Positions 20,152 through 30,209 of a DNA stretch of 64,000 bases are shown here, in pieces. The notes below the pieces were generated by a model, which was not told where the DNA came from, made no database searches, and saw only the letters and a program-made list of their open reading frames with translations. The stretch is from Acinetobacter boissieri (GTDB taxonomy: Bacteria; Pseudomonadota; Gammaproteobacteria; Pseudomonadales; Moraxellaceae). Within the stretch, counting starts at the first letter, position 1; each line of letters starts with the position of its first letter. The position numbers and the translations under genes are program-made. The DNA is taken from assembly GCF_900096955.1 (NCBI RefSeq), contig NZ_FMYL01000004.1, forward strand, positions 1 to 64,000, written 5' to 3'.

Positions 20152-21225
20152 TTACAGATCTAAGACTAGATCAGATTTTGCCGAATTAATACAAATACGT
20201 AATGAACTACCTGGCTCTGCATTTTGGTTTTGATTCAAAATATTTTGTGTTACGCCACTGACTTTATGGCATGAACATTTGTTACATATTCCCATACGAC
20301 ACCCTGCAACAGGCTTTTCATTGGCTTGCTCTAATGCATCAAGTAGCGATATACCACGGGGAACTTCCAACATTTTTTGCGATTTGGTAAGGGTAATAGT
20401 CACTGTACCTGTGTCCGATATTTCTAAAGGTGACAAGGTAAATGCTTCGCTTTTAAATAAACGTGCTGCATGAAACAACTCACATGCCGAGTTCACAAAT
20501 CCCGAAGGACCACACGCAAACACAGCAGTATCATGTAAATCACCACAGTCATTCACATGGCTTTCATTTAAGCGAGATGCTGTCTGATCGTCGTCTTGGG
20601 TACAAAACGCATGGTAGCTAAATTGTGGATACTGCTTGGCAGTATTTTGAAAAAATTCATGAAAAGCAAGATCATTGCTTCGCTTAACCCAATACATCAG
20701 TTTTAAACGATAGTGTGCTAATTGACCTGTTTTAGCGAGATCATAGATCATGCTATACATGGGCGTAATTCCACTACCCGCAGCCAATAAAATCACATCT
20801 TTTTCAGGATGTGTAACACACAGCATTTCACCGTACGGCTGACCAAATTCAACCACATCGCCAACTTCAGCCACATTGCATAACCAAGTACTGACTGCAC
20901 CTTGAGGCACTTTTTTAAGTGTCAATTCAACGTGCTGTTCGTCTATACGGTTTAAGCTATAAGTACGCTCTAAACGACGTGCGGCAATTTCTACAATCAC
21001 TGGGTGATGTTGGCCCGGCAAACCGAAATTCATACGTTTATTACAACGTATTGTTAATGTCACCATATCTTTGGCTGTACTGCGTTTTTTAACAATACTG
21101 CCTAACATTTCATGTGTAGACCAAGTTGGATTAAATTTTTGTACCCAAAAGTTAATGACTTTTTGGTCAAGCACGCTCTCTGTAAAAAAATTGATTGCGT
21201 GGTTTTTTTTTGGTAATACGTTCAT
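20152..21225 (-). CDS. Ferredoxin-NAD(P)H reductase with 2Fe-2S domain, desaturase electron donor
   Basis: 357 residues. A flavin-binding domain (RTYSLNRIDEQHVELTLKKV), an NAD(P)-binding domain (VILLAAGSGITPMYSMIYDL and AVFACGPSGFVNSACELF) and a C-terminal plant-type ferredoxin domain (CRMGICNKCSCHKVSG, with a further cysteine in LRICINS) make a self-contained electron carrier. Position directly before the desaturase gene says it supplies that enzyme. The ATG at 21225 is preferred over an upstream start at 21267 because the latter would place the probable operator and -10 region inside the gene. Confidence 0.9.
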   Translation of the reverse strand: MNVLPKKNHAINFFTESVLDQKVINFWVQKFNPTWSTHEMLGSIVKKRSTAKDMVTLTIRCNKRMNFGLPGQHHPVIVEIAARRLERTYSLNRIDEQHVELTLKKVPQGAVSTWLCNVAEVGDVVEFGQPYGEMLCVTHPEKDVILLAAGSGITPMYSMIYDLAKTGQLAHYRLKLMYWVKRSNDLAFHEFFQNTAKQYPQFSYHAFCTQDDDQTASRLNESHVNDCGDLHDTAVFACGPSGFVNSACELFHAARLFKSEAFTLSPLEISDTGTVTITLTKSQKMLEVPRGISLLDALEQANEKPVAGCRMGICNKCSCHKVSGVTQNILNQNQNAEPGSSLRICINSAKSDLVLDL

Positions 21226-21256
21226 ATTTAGGCCATCTCGGTTATGACTTTTTATT

Positions 21257-21285
21257 ATTATACACATGTATATATATATGTATAG
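21257..21285. promoter_or_regulatory. Probable TetR operator overlapping the desaturase -10 box
   Basis: TATACA at 21259-21264 and TGTATA at 21279-21284 form an inverted repeat (outer bases match 7 of 8) in the interval between the desaturase operon and the divergent TetR gene. On the minus strand TATAAT at 21262-21257 overlaps the left arm, so a bound repressor would block the desaturase promoter. Inferred from position and symmetry only. Confidence 0.5.
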
Positions 21286-21354
21286 TATTAAAACAGCGAA
21301 TTGTTATATTTCTAATTCACTAAAGATAAGGCTATAATCAGGAAAACTTCTTCA

Positions 21355-22065
21355 ATGACATATATGGTCCCCTTATCTACAATGACATCGCATGAAATAC
21401 TTGAGCCGCCTTTAGAGCCGCTGAAGACCACTGCACGCACTGTCGGCAGAAAAGCAACAATTACAAAAGAAGAACTATTCCAAGCGACCCTTAATCTCAT
21501 TGGCCCTCAAAAAAGTATTGCGTCATTAAGCTTAAGAGAAATTGCCCGTGAAGCAGGTATTGCACCCAATAGCTTTTATCGTCATTTCAAAGATATTGAC
21601 GAACTTGCCATTGAACTGATTAACCGTGCAGGTTTAGTATTAAGACAGATTATTCGTGAAGCGCGGCTAAGAGCTATAAAACAAGATGGCATTATTCGAA
21701 CTTCTATAGAAATATTTTTACAACAGCTAGATACAGATGAAGGCTATCTCAGTCTGTTACTTAGAGAAGGCTATACTGGCTCTGTGTCGTATAAACAAGC
21801 AGTTGAACAACAGCTCAACTTTTTTCAACAAGAGCTACAAGAAGATTTAATACGACTAGAGTATTTAAATAAAAGTAAAATGGCACATCCAGAAATTGTT
21901 GCGATTGGTATTACTCAATTGGTATTCAATATGGGAGCAAAAGTCATTGATTTGGATGCCAAACAAAGGAGACATACTGCAGAGCAAACCATGCTCATGA
22001 TTCGAATGATTTTAGAAGGCGCACGACGTTTAGAGTCTCGAGAACAATATAAAACCAAAAGTTAG
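21355..22065 (+). CDS. TetR-family regulator of unsaturated fatty-acid synthesis (FabR/DesT-like)
   Basis: 236 residues. The HTH at about 45-80 (SLSLREIAREAGIAPNSFYRHFKD) with the preceding GRKATITKEELFQATL closely resembles FabR and DesT, which sense acyl-CoA saturation and repress desaturase genes. The C-terminal part is a helical ligand-binding domain. It is divergent from the reductase-desaturase pair, the arrangement seen for desT-desCB in Pseudomonas, so those genes are the likely targets. AGGAAAA precedes the ATG at 21355; later in-frame ATGs exist but lack such a site. Confidence 0.85.
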   Translation: MTYMVPLSTMTSHEILEPPLEPLKTTARTVGRKATITKEELFQATLNLIGPQKSIASLSLREIAREAGIAPNSFYRHFKDIDELAIELINRAGLVLRQIIREARLRAIKQDGIIRTSIEIFLQQLDTDEGYLSLLLREGYTGSVSYKQAVEQQLNFFQQELQEDLIRLEYLNKSKMAHPEIVAIGITQLVFNMGAKVIDLDAKQRRHTAEQTMLMIRMILEGARRLESREQYKTKS

Positions 22066-22136
22066 TCAAAACTACAGTTCCTACAAGGTCACTGTCACCT
22101 GACGATATTACCCTGATTATAACAAGCTGATTAAAT

Positions 22137-23162
22137 ATGAGTCTATTTACCGACCGCCAAGCGCACATTGCAAGTTATATTGTCATTATAATTGCATTGA
22201 CCGCACTCATTCCTCTGCATTTACTGGCCAGTTTTTTTGCAGGTTTTTTAATTTATGAGATTATCCACTCACTCAACAAAATGATTGAACCTTATACAAA
22301 AAGCAGTAAAACCAAACTTATTTTAAGTATAGTCCTTAGTGTGACGATTATTGCACTATTAGTTCTTGCCATTACCAGTTTAGTTAATTTCACTTTATCT
22401 GATTTACAAGGGCACCATGGTTTAGATGGTTTTAACGCACAAATTGATAAAACCCTGATTAACATTCAACAAGAAATCGCTAAATTTCTCCCAAGCTATA
22501 TTCCAAATAATATTAGCGATTTAAAAAATAATTTCATGGAACTCATTAAAAACAATATTCAGGCCGTACGTAGTGCAGGTACAGATTTTTTACATAATAT
22601 TGCAACCACATTCATTGGACTTATTATTGGCATTTTGGTGTCAGTACAAACCAATAATAGCAAAGCTACACAACCACAACCTGCATTTAAAGTGGCTCTC
22701 ACTGCGCGCATTACCCATTTGGGCGATTCGTTTAGAAACGTTGTCTTTGCTCAAATTAAAATTTCATTTATTAATACTGTTCTATTTGTAATTTTTTCAT
22801 TGGTTATATTGCCTTTATTTCACGTCCATTTGCCGTTTGAAAAAACTTTATGCCTACTCACCTTTGTATTTGGTTTAATTCCAATTGCGGGTAATTTATT
22901 ATCAAACTCTTTAATTGTATTGGCCGGATTAACCATTTCTTTACCTGTTGCATCGGTGTGTTTAGTGTATTTAGTGCTGATACATAAACTAGAGTATTTT
23001 ATTAATGCACAAATTATTGGTACAAAAATTAAAGCCAAAGCATGGGAAGTGTTACTGGCAATGCTCATTTTTGAATCTATTTTTGGCATCGGTGGCTTAA
23101 TTGTTGCCCCTATTTTTTATGCCTATATCAAACAAGAACTCACTGTACTTAAAATGATTTAA
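22137..23162 (+). CDS. AI-2E family (PerM/YhhT-like) membrane protein
   Basis: 341 residues with about seven to eight membrane helices grouped as two at the N-terminus, one near 65-90, one near 155-175 and a C-terminal block from 205. GLIPIAGNLLSNSLIVLAGL and the ending FGIGGLIVAPIFYAYIK are typical of the AI-2E (UPF0118) family. Some members export autoinducer-2 or act as sodium/proton antiporters, so the substrate remains open. It is 70 bp downstream of the TetR gene and may share its transcript. Confidence 0.8.
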   Translation: MSLFTDRQAHIASYIVIIIALTALIPLHLLASFFAGFLIYEIIHSLNKMIEPYTKSSKTKLILSIVLSVTIIALLVLAITSLVNFTLSDLQGHHGLDGFNAQIDKTLINIQQEIAKFLPSYIPNNISDLKNNFMELIKNNIQAVRSAGTDFLHNIATTFIGLIIGILVSVQTNNSKATQPQPAFKVALTARITHLGDSFRNVVFAQIKISFINTVLFVIFSLVILPLFHVHLPFEKTLCLLTFVFGLIPIAGNLLSNSLIVLAGLTISLPVASVCLVYLVLIHKLEYFINAQIIGTKIKAKAWEVLLAMLIFESIFGIGGLIVAPIFYAYIKQELTVLKMI

Positions 23163-23177
23163 CCTAGATGGATGATA

Positions 23178-23214
23178 AAAAAAGCGCCCGAATCATTTCG
23201 AGCGCTTTTTTATT
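23178..23214. terminator. Bidirectional terminator between the AI-2E gene and rapA
   Basis: An A run, AGCGCCCGAA, loop TCA, TTCGAGCGCT with one mismatch, then a T run. It serves the two convergent genes. Confidence 0.85.
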
Positions 23215-26050
23215 ATGGCTTGACTGCCACTAAGACTTGTATGGCTTCAGGCACTACAGATAAGCGGCCTAAACTTTGTGCGCCTTCTTGCTGTAATTTC
23301 TTCAAACGCTCAATTTCATCTTCACGAATGCTCGGATTAAACTGTTTTAAATACACTAAGCGATCAATTTCATACTGCCATTGTTTGCTATAGTTCTCTT
23401 GACCTTGTGTTTGTAGCTCAGGTAAATATCCTTTTGCTAAATCTAAGGCTTGGTTGTAGCGTTGCTCAATCACATCTCTACGTGCTTTCACAATTTGACG
23501 ACTACTGTTGCCATCTAAATGATGCAAGTGTGGTTTGAGTATCGTTGGATCAATTTTTTTAGACAAATCTTGACCATTTTCACTCAGTAACACACGAATA
23601 AGCTGTGTTGGTAAACTCGCCAATACATTTAAGGCTTTCGGGGCAATGGCTTCAACTTTAAACCATACTTCAACTAAAACAGTACCCGGCTTAATCGCAT
23701 TTGATTTCAGCATTGCCACATTGGTACTACCAAATGATTGTGTACGAATCATTTCCATTACACTTTCAATAAATGGATGCTCTAGCGTTAAATACTCTGC
23801 ATCTTCACGAATTTGTGCTTGGTCACGATAATATGTTGCTGTCATACCCTCTTCATCAAGCGTTAATCCACTCACTTGCATTTGATCACTTGGCTTAATA
23901 ATGACTGTGCCATTACTTTGCTCATCAAAATCAATATTTGTTGAAGACATAAACCGCTTCATAAACATTGGCAAGGTTGTGTTGTCATCATAATCATCTA
24001 AGGCTTTGACAATATTTTGCGCAACCAACGGACGGCATGAATTGTACTCAAGTAAACGATCTCGCCCCTCTTGTAGTTCCACCTCCAGTGCCTGACGCTG
24101 TTGTATAACCTCTTGCAACAAATCATCAAAGTCTGAGCCTAAGTCTGTCAGTAAATGTGATTTTAAATCAGCAATAAAGTTTTCTTGTAAAGTCTGCGCA
24201 GTCGGTGAAATATGATTAAAAATATTTAACGCTTCATTATACCAACGGAACATACGCTCTTGTGCAGTACCCATTAAATATGGCACATGTATTTGAATTC
24301 TATTTTCTTGACCAATACGGTCAAGGCGACCAATACGCTGTTCAAGTACATCTGGATTTGCAGGTAAATCAAATAAAATCAAGTCACTGGCAAACTGAAA
24401 GTTACGCCCTTCAGAACCAATTTCAGAACACAGTAAAATTTGTGCGCCGTTTACTTCTTCTGCAAAATAAGCTGCTGCTTGATCTCGCTCAAGTAATGTC
24501 ATGGCTTCATGGAACATGGCTGTACGAATGCCTGCATGCAAACGTAATACATTTTCTAACGCTTCAACTACAGGGCCACTACGTGCAATCAGTAACACTT
24601 TGTTATGCTTGAGGTCTTTACGTAAAACCTCCAAAAGCCACATGACTCGTGGATCTGTTTGCATCCAAGAACCATTTATATGTGCCTCTTCAGGCCACAT
24701 TTGCTCACGTAATTTACCCGTCATTGACCATGTTTGCGGTGCAACAAGTGGCGCAGGACGACAGTCTCGACCGGGGAAACCTTGAATCGCTTCACGCGTA
24801 TTACGGAATAAAATACGTCCTGTACCATGACGGTCTAATAGTTCGTGAATCGCTTGATAACGCTGTTCAGGTTGATCTTCAATCACATGACCGAGTAATT
24901 TTTCAAGTGCATAACGGTGGCTTTGTGTCAAAGGCTCATCAGACATGAGTACTTCTGCAATTTTAGCCGTATGATGATATTTTTCTTCTTCATCTAAAAA
25001 GCGGTCTAACGCACTGAAGCGTTGCGGATCAAGTAAACGTAACCGTGCAAAATGACTCTCAACACCCAACTGCTCTGGTGTGGCTGTGAGCAACAACACG
25101 CCAGGAATCTTTTCAGCCAGTTCTTCGACTAAGTCATAACGGTCATTACCGCCTTCTTCTTCACTCCACATTAAATGGTGTGCTTCATCAACGACCAATA
25201 AGTCAAAACCTGCATCTATTGCTTGTTCTCGCAAGTCATCATGATCGACCATTAAATCAACACTGGCAATAATACATTGCTCTGTACTAAATGGATTCAA
25301 CTCTGGATCATGCTCACGTATCGCTGCTGTACGTGTCAAATCAAAAATAGCAAAATTCAAATTGAAACGGCGACGCATTTCAATCATCCACTGATATTGC
25401 AATGAATCAGGGACTAAAATTAAAATACGCTCAGCACGAGCAGTTTTCAGTTGCTGATGAATAATCAGTCCCGCTTCAATGGTTTTACCTAAGCCCACTT
25501 CATCTGCTAGCAAAACACGGGGTGCAAAGCGCTTACCGACTTCATGAGCAATATACAACTGGTGTGGAATTAGACCAACACGTGCACCAATGACCCCTTT
25601 AAGCGGGTTGTTATTCATATTGGCTTGCATTTGTAATGCTTCTACACGTAAGTCATACCATGCTTTAATATCGACTTGGCTGGCAAGTAACCGATCAAGC
25701 GGTTTAGACAGCTGAATTTGTGCCCCTATACGGGTTTCATTCAGGGTTTTTTGCTCTTTTTCACCACTACTTAAGGTACGTACAACATGGTATTTCAGTA
25801 CGCCGAAACGCTCTTCAAATGACTCTACTCTCCAAGCAATCCCTTCTTGGTCATGCAATTCATCTTTTACATTGAAAACAATACGTGACAAAGGTGCATT
25901 GCTCTTGGCATACACTCGTGTTTCATCACTTTTAGGGAATAAAATGCTGACAGAGCGCTCATCTACATCAATGACTACCCCTAGACCAAGTTCCGTTTCT
26001 GTATCGGATAACCAACGTTGACCAATAGCAAACTGTTGCAATTTTTTCAC
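23213..26050 (-). CDS. rapA: RNA polymerase-associated ATPase RapA
   Basis: 945 residues, close to the 968 of E. coli RapA, a Swi2/Snf2 ATPase that recycles RNA polymerase. The N-terminal Tudor-like domains open with FAIGQRWLSDTETELGLG; the helicase core has Walker A LLADEVGLGKTIEAGLI, Walker B LLVVDEAHHL, LLLTATPEQLG and the C-terminal DEAxQRIGRLDRIGQ-like sequence EQRIGRLDRIGQENRI. The C-terminal RapA-specific domains fill the remainder. Start and stop are clear; it shares its terminator with the convergent AI-2E gene. Confidence 0.96.
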   Translation of the reverse strand: MKKLQQFAIGQRWLSDTETELGLGVVIDVDERSVSILFPKSDETRVYAKSNAPLSRIVFNVKDELHDQEGIAWRVESFEERFGVLKYHVVRTLSSGEKEQKTLNETRIGAQIQLSKPLDRLLASQVDIKAWYDLRVEALQMQANMNNNPLKGVIGARVGLIPHQLYIAHEVGKRFAPRVLLADEVGLGKTIEAGLIIHQQLKTARAERILILVPDSLQYQWMIEMRRRFNLNFAIFDLTRTAAIREHDPELNPFSTEQCIIASVDLMVDHDDLREQAIDAGFDLLVVDEAHHLMWSEEEGGNDRYDLVEELAEKIPGVLLLTATPEQLGVESHFARLRLLDPQRFSALDRFLDEEEKYHHTAKIAEVLMSDEPLTQSHRYALEKLLGHVIEDQPEQRYQAIHELLDRHGTGRILFRNTREAIQGFPGRDCRPAPLVAPQTWSMTGKLREQMWPEEAHINGSWMQTDPRVMWLLEVLRKDLKHNKVLLIARSGPVVEALENVLRLHAGIRTAMFHEAMTLLERDQAAAYFAEEVNGAQILLCSEIGSEGRNFQFASDLILFDLPANPDVLEQRIGRLDRIGQENRIQIHVPYLMGTAQERMFRWYNEALNIFNHISPTAQTLQENFIADLKSHLLTDLGSDFDDLLQEVIQQRQALEVELQEGRDRLLEYNSCRPLVAQNIVKALDDYDDNTTLPMFMKRFMSSTNIDFDEQSNGTVIIKPSDQMQVSGLTLDEEGMTATYYRDQAQIREDAEYLTLEHPFIESVMEMIRTQSFGSTNVAMLKSNAIKPGTVLVEVWFKVEAIAPKALNVLASLPTQLIRVLLSENGQDLSKKIDPTILKPHLHHLDGNSSRQIVKARRDVIEQRYNQALDLAKGYLPELQTQGQENYSKQWQYEIDRLVYLKQFNPSIREDEIERLKKLQQEGAQSLGRLSVVPEAIQVLVAVKP

Positions 26051-26277
26051 CTTTCATTTAAGTCTAGACAAAACGAATCTATGTCATAGATCGTTCAGTT
26101 TAATTTTCATTTTAATATTTTCGCATAAAGCCCACTCAACATGAGCAATAAATATGCTTCAATATGTCAATATATTGTGTGTCAACTGACAAATTCATAT
26201 CTATATACAATACAAATTGTAATGTGATTTATGCATATCGCTACATTTAAATGCGATAAGTAAAATATCATTTCACA

Positions 26278-26922
26278 TTAAAATGGTACAGGACATTCAA
26301 AATGTACTGGTTGTGCTGCTTTAGGATGCGTAAAAGAAATCTGGTATGCATGTAAACATAAACGATCTTTAAGCTGTTGCTGTTCTAAGCTTGCATATAA
26401 AGTATCGCCTACGATTGGATAACCCAAATGCTGTAAATGTACACGTAGTTGATGCGCACGCCCAGTAATCGGTACAAGCTCAACACGTGTAACTGCATGA
26501 CCATCAATTTGAAAATGCTCTAAAGCTTTCCAATGTGTAATAGCAGGCTTATGGTAACTGGCATCGGCCACATGTAATGGTGGGCGACTTGGATCATAAA
26601 TGACAGGAATATCAATGCAGCCACTGCCTTCTAAATGTCCAGCAACCAGTGCTTGATAGACTTTATGGGTTTGACGTTCTTGAAATTGTCTAGAAATACT
26701 ATTTTGTCCAAGACGTGTCAGTGCAAACACGAGCAAACCAGATGTGTCACGATCTAAACGATGAATAAGTAATGTTTTTGGCTCTTCTTGCACTAAGCGT
26801 GTCAGTACGCTGTCATGCAATGCTTCACCCTTGCCTGGCACGCTGAGTAAACCTGCTGGCTTATGAATGACCATAAAATCTTCATCTTTATAAATGAGAT
26901 GCTCGGTTAAAAAATCAGGCAA
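26278..26922 (-). CDS. rluA: RluA-type pseudouridine synthase
   Basis: 214 residues without an S4 domain, the size of E. coli RluA (23S U746 and tRNA U32). LIYKDEDFMVIHKPAGLLSVPG opens the fold, HRLDRDTSGLLVFA holds the catalytic aspartate, and PITGRAHQLRVHLQHLGYPI is the conserved core. The best start is TTG at 26922, with GGA nine bases upstream; the only nearby upstream ATG is out of frame and quickly stops. The RluA assignment rather than another RluA-family paralogue rests on length and lack of S4. Confidence 0.88.
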   Translation of the reverse strand: MPDFLTEHLIYKDEDFMVIHKPAGLLSVPGKGEALHDSVLTRLVQEEPKTLLIHRLDRDTSGLLVFALTRLGQNSISRQFQERQTHKVYQALVAGHLEGSGCIDIPVIYDPSRPPLHVADASYHKPAITHWKALEHFQIDGHAVTRVELVPITGRAHQLRVHLQHLGYPIVGDTLYASLEQQQLKDRLCLHAYQISFTHPKAAQPVHFECPVPF

Positions 26923-27051
26923 AACAATATTCCATCTGTGCGATACAAATCAGGCGTGCCATAATAAAAACCTTATGCACGAAATACAATATGCTAAAGA
27001 TGGCAAAACACGTTTATTTTTGCATTATGCCACCTATATCACAAAACCAGC

Positions 27052-28356
27052 TTAGTTTTGTTGCACTTTCATTTGGCGAAATACTGTTTTTGCCGCTTGT
27101 ACCGTCAGCTTAATATCTTCGTCTGTATGTGCAGCTGAAATAAAACCTGCTTCAAAAGCAGATGGTGCTAAATTCACACCCTGCTCCAACATACCGTGGA
27201 AGAATACTTTAAAAGCCTCAACATCGCATTTCAAAATATCATCAAAACTTTCAATCGAAGTTTGTGTGGTGAAATACAAACCAAACATTGCGCCTGCTTG
27301 TTCTGTATGTAATGCAATACCTTCTTCATCTGCAACTGCTTTTAATTCAGTAAGGAGTTTGCTTAGCTTTTCAGTCAAGTTTTGATAAAAATTAGGGGCA
27401 CGCAAATGTTTAAACATGCAAATCCCTGCACGCATCGCCAATGGATTACCTGACAATGTACCTGCTTGGTACACACCACCTAGCGGTGCAATACACGACA
27501 TAATTTCACGTTTGCCACCAAACGCACCGACAGGTAATCCTGCACCAATAATTTTACCCAGCGTTGTTAAATCAGGCGTGACATTGTAATGAGCTTGTGC
27601 CCCACCTAAAGCAACACGAAAACCTGTCATCACTTCATCAATAATAAATACAGATCCATATTGGTCACATACTTCACGAATACGCTCTAAGAAACCTTTA
27701 ATCGGTTTAACCAAGTTCATGTTACCTGCAACAGGCTCAACAATAACACCTGCAATTTCATGACCGTACTTTTCAAAACATGCATCTAATGCGGCAATAT
27801 CATTGTATGGAACAGTGAGCGTATGTTTAGCAAAATCTGTAGGTACGCCTTTAGAGGTTGGCTCACCCAGTGTTAAAAGCCCTGAACCTGCTTTAACCAA
27901 TAATGAATCTGAGTGGCCGTGATAACAGCCTTCAAATTTTAATATTTTATCACGCCCAGTATAACCACGCGCCAAACGAATAGCCGACATCGTCGCTTCA
28001 GTACCCGAGTTCGTCATACGAACCATTTCTATAGATGGCATGATTTCACAAATCAGATCGGCAAGTGTGGTTTCATGTACTGTAGGTGCACCAAAGCTTA
28101 ATCCATCTTGCGCTGCATCTTGTACTGCTTGAACAATATCTGGGTGTGCGTGACCCAAAATCATTGGTCCCCATGAGCCAATGTAATCAATATATCGCTT
28201 ACCATCAACATCCCATAAATAAGCACCTTGTGCCTTTTCAATAAATACGGGTGTACCACCTACACCATTAAATGCTCTTACTGGTGAATTAACACCACCT
28301 GGAATATGTTTACTTGCTTGCTCAAAAAGCTGTACTTGTTTTGCTGAAAGTGCCAT
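27052..28356 (-). CDS. hemL: Glutamate-1-semialdehyde 2,1-aminomutase
   Basis: 434 residues, a class III PLP enzyme making 5-aminolevulinate for haem by the C5 pathway. Diagnostic parts are [87 protein letters not shown] and the PLP lysine in [18 protein letters not shown]. It follows thiE by 11 bp on the same strand, so the two probably form an operon; a thiE-hemL pairing is common in gammaproteobacteria. Confidence 0.97.
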   Translation of the reverse strand: MALSAKQVQLFEQASKHIPGGVNSPVRAFNGVGGTPVFIEKAQGAYLWDVDGKRYIDYIGSWGPMILGHAHPDIVQAVQDAAQDGLSFGAPTVHETTLADLICEIMPSIEMVRMTNSGTEATMSAIRLARGYTGRDKILKFEGCYHGHSDSLLVKAGSGLLTLGEPTSKGVPTDFAKHTLTVPYNDIAALDACFEKYGHEIAGVIVEPVAGNMNLVKPIKGFLERIREVCDQYGSVFIIDEVMTGFRVALGGAQAHYNVTPDLTTLGKIIGAGLPVGAFGGKREIMSCIAPLGGVYQAGTLSGNPLAMRAGICMFKHLRAPNFYQNLTEKLSKLLTELKAVADEEGIALHTEQAGAMFGLYFTTQTSIESFDDILKCDVEAFKVFFHGMLEQGVNLAPSAFEAGFISAAHTDEDIKLTVQAAKTVFRQMKVQQN

Positions 28357-28367
28357 CTAAAATAATC

Positions 28368-28991
28368 CTACTTTAATTCTGTATTAAACTGAGCTGCCCA
28401 CGCATTCACTCGTGCTGCTACATGATTTATATCTTGTGCCAAAACATCAGTGATGACAGCACATAAGTCTGCACCAGCCTCAATCACATCTTTGCTATTT
28501 TCTACACTTAAGCCACCAATTGCACAGATTGGTAAAGCAAAACGTTGTCGAGCTTGTTTTAAAATCTCTATACCTATACAACCAGCTTCAGGCTTCGTAA
28601 GTGTTGAATAGATTGCACCAAATGCAACGTACGTTGCGCCATCTCTTACTGCTTTTTCAGCAAATTCGAGTGAACTCGAACAAGTTTTACCAATAATAAC
28701 GCCTTGTGGTAATTTTTCTTTTGCATCTTGAATTTCACCATCACTTTGGCCAAGGTGTACGCCTAAACCAAACTGGGCTGCGAGTTCAATATTATCATTG
28801 ATCACGAAAGGCACTGCATAGCGGTCGCATATTGCTTTAATACTTGCAATTTCTTCGGGCTGTTGAGTCAATGGCGTTTTTTTTCTGCGGTATTGTAAAA
28901 TTTGAATATGGCCTGTTGCCAATGCAGCATCGAGTTTAGAGTGTAGTTGTTCGATAGGATCATCATTAGTAATGAGATATAACCCTCGCAT
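28368..28991 (-). CDS. thiE: Thiamine-phosphate synthase
   Basis: 207 residues, a TIM-barrel enzyme joining HMP-diphosphate and thiazole phosphate to give thiamine phosphate. GLYLITNDD, ILQYRRKK, FVINDNIELAAQFGLGVHLG, IIGKTCSSSLEFAEKAVRDG, YVAFGAIYSTLTKPEAG and PICAIGGLS line the active site; the usual QLR motif is ILQYR here. No TPP riboswitch was recognised in the 55 bp preceding region examined, so control by thiamine at this site is not supported. First gene of thiE-hemL. Confidence 0.92.
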   Translation of the reverse strand: MRGLYLITNDDPIEQLHSKLDAALATGHIQILQYRRKKTPLTQQPEEIASIKAICDRYAVPFVINDNIELAAQFGLGVHLGQSDGEIQDAKEKLPQGVIIGKTCSSSLEFAEKAVRDGATYVAFGAIYSTLTKPEAGCIGIEILKQARQRFALPICAIGGLSVENSKDVIEAGADLCAVITDVLAQDINHVAARVNAWAAQFNTELK

Positions 28992-29111
28992 GCCAGCCTC
29001 AATATGTAATCAGTCGACCAATGATTTTACGCTGTTCAAGCCAGAATGAATAGTCATTTCATAATGCTGATTTCATGGATTTATCACATTGTGTTGAATG
29101 AAAATATAAAT

Positions 29112-29149
29112 AAAAAATGGCTTGTATCTTCATACAAGCCATTTTTTCA
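29112..29149 (-). terminator. Terminator after the OmpW gene
   Basis: AAAAAATGGCTTGTA pairs with TACAAGCCATTTTTT, leaving a short loop; A and T tracts on both sides. It lies 12 bp past the stop codon of the OmpW-like gene. Confidence 0.92.
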
Positions 29150-29160
29150 AATCGTATTTT

Positions 29161-29916
29161 TTAGAAACGGTAGCCAAACCCAAGGTAAGTCACAATTGGG
29201 TCAACCTCAATACGTGTTGAACCATGGACTACAGTTGATTGTGTTGAAAGGCTATTAATGTCTAGACTTGCACGAGTATTTAAATATACATAACTTACAG
29301 ATGCTGTTAAGAAGAAATCTTTTGTTAAGCTATAATCCGCACCAATAAAAGCAACAGGTGCAACAGCATCTTTTACTTTTACATTAGTAATAGCCATACC
29401 CTTTTTACTCACATCAGAGCTCACGGCACCATCAAGTTGGAAATCTGAAAAATGTGCATACATAATACCGGCACCAATATAAGGACGCAAAGCATTACTT
29501 ACAGAACCAAAATGATATTTACCTACCATGACAGGGTTATAGGCTTTAATTGTACCTACTTTACTAAAGTTATCTAGATTCAAATTACCTGCAAGTAATT
29601 TTCCTTCACCTTTAATATCAAACTTTGGAGGTACTCCAAAAACAAAACCAAGGCTTACATTATCATTGACCAAATAATCAATTTTAAATTCTGCTGTATC
29701 TGTTTTTTCGAGATCAAAACCTGAAGATGCATTAAAATTATTAAATGCTGCAATTTTTGAGTCTGACTGTACGCCCTGTTTCTCACCTTGTGGCATGATG
29801 TGTGCCCAGCCTGCAGAAACTGCAAAGGTTTTACCATTTGTTGTTTCTGCATGAGCCATTACACATACAGTCGTTAAAACAACTACTGGAACTAAATTTT
29901 GAACAAATTTTTTCAT
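29161..29916 (-). CDS. ompW: OmpW/AlkL-family outer-membrane porin
   Basis: 251 residues from the ATG at 29916, preceded by TTAGGT at good distance. A signal peptide ends at MAHA|E, and the mature chain is a small eight-strand barrel: SAGWAHIMPQG, DNVSLGFVFGVPPKF, NPVMVGKYHFGSVSNALRPY, GAGIMYAHFSDF and the final strand DPIVTYLGFGYRF, ending in phenylalanine as barrel proteins do. Family members admit small hydrophobic compounds. A longer frame from 29997 is rejected because it places non-signal sequence ahead of the signal peptide. Confidence 0.9.
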   Translation of the reverse strand: MKKFVQNLVPVVVLTTVCVMAHAETTNGKTFAVSAGWAHIMPQGEKQGVQSDSKIAAFNNFNASSGFDLEKTDTAEFKIDYLVNDNVSLGFVFGVPPKFDIKGEGKLLAGNLNLDNFSKVGTIKAYNPVMVGKYHFGSVSNALRPYIGAGIMYAHFSDFQLDGAVSSDVSKKGMAITNVKVKDAVAPVAFIGADYSLTKDFFLTASVSYVYLNTRASLDINSLSTQSTVVHGSTRIEVDPIVTYLGFGYRF

Positions 29917-30209
29917 TTGCATACCTAAATGAGATAATGAGGCGAAGTAAGCCATAAAATTTGCATGAATTATTAGAATATTTACTTTAATTTTCAATAT
30001 CTATTTTCTACTTTTTTTATACAAAAGAATGTAAACAAGTAAAATAATATTCATTATTAGTGCTTTAGCTCTAAAAAATATTTTTATAAAAAATACTCAA
30101 TAGATCAAAAAACACACTATAATGTCAACTAAATATGCTTTAGTCATTCAATATCTATTAATTGAGCATAAAATACATCACATCAAAAATCATTTTATTG
30201 AGTAGTACC

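Noticed and set aside
28992..29045. TPP riboswitch upstream of thiE
   Set aside because: The short interval does not contain the conserved CTGAGA-type element, and no fold was seen.
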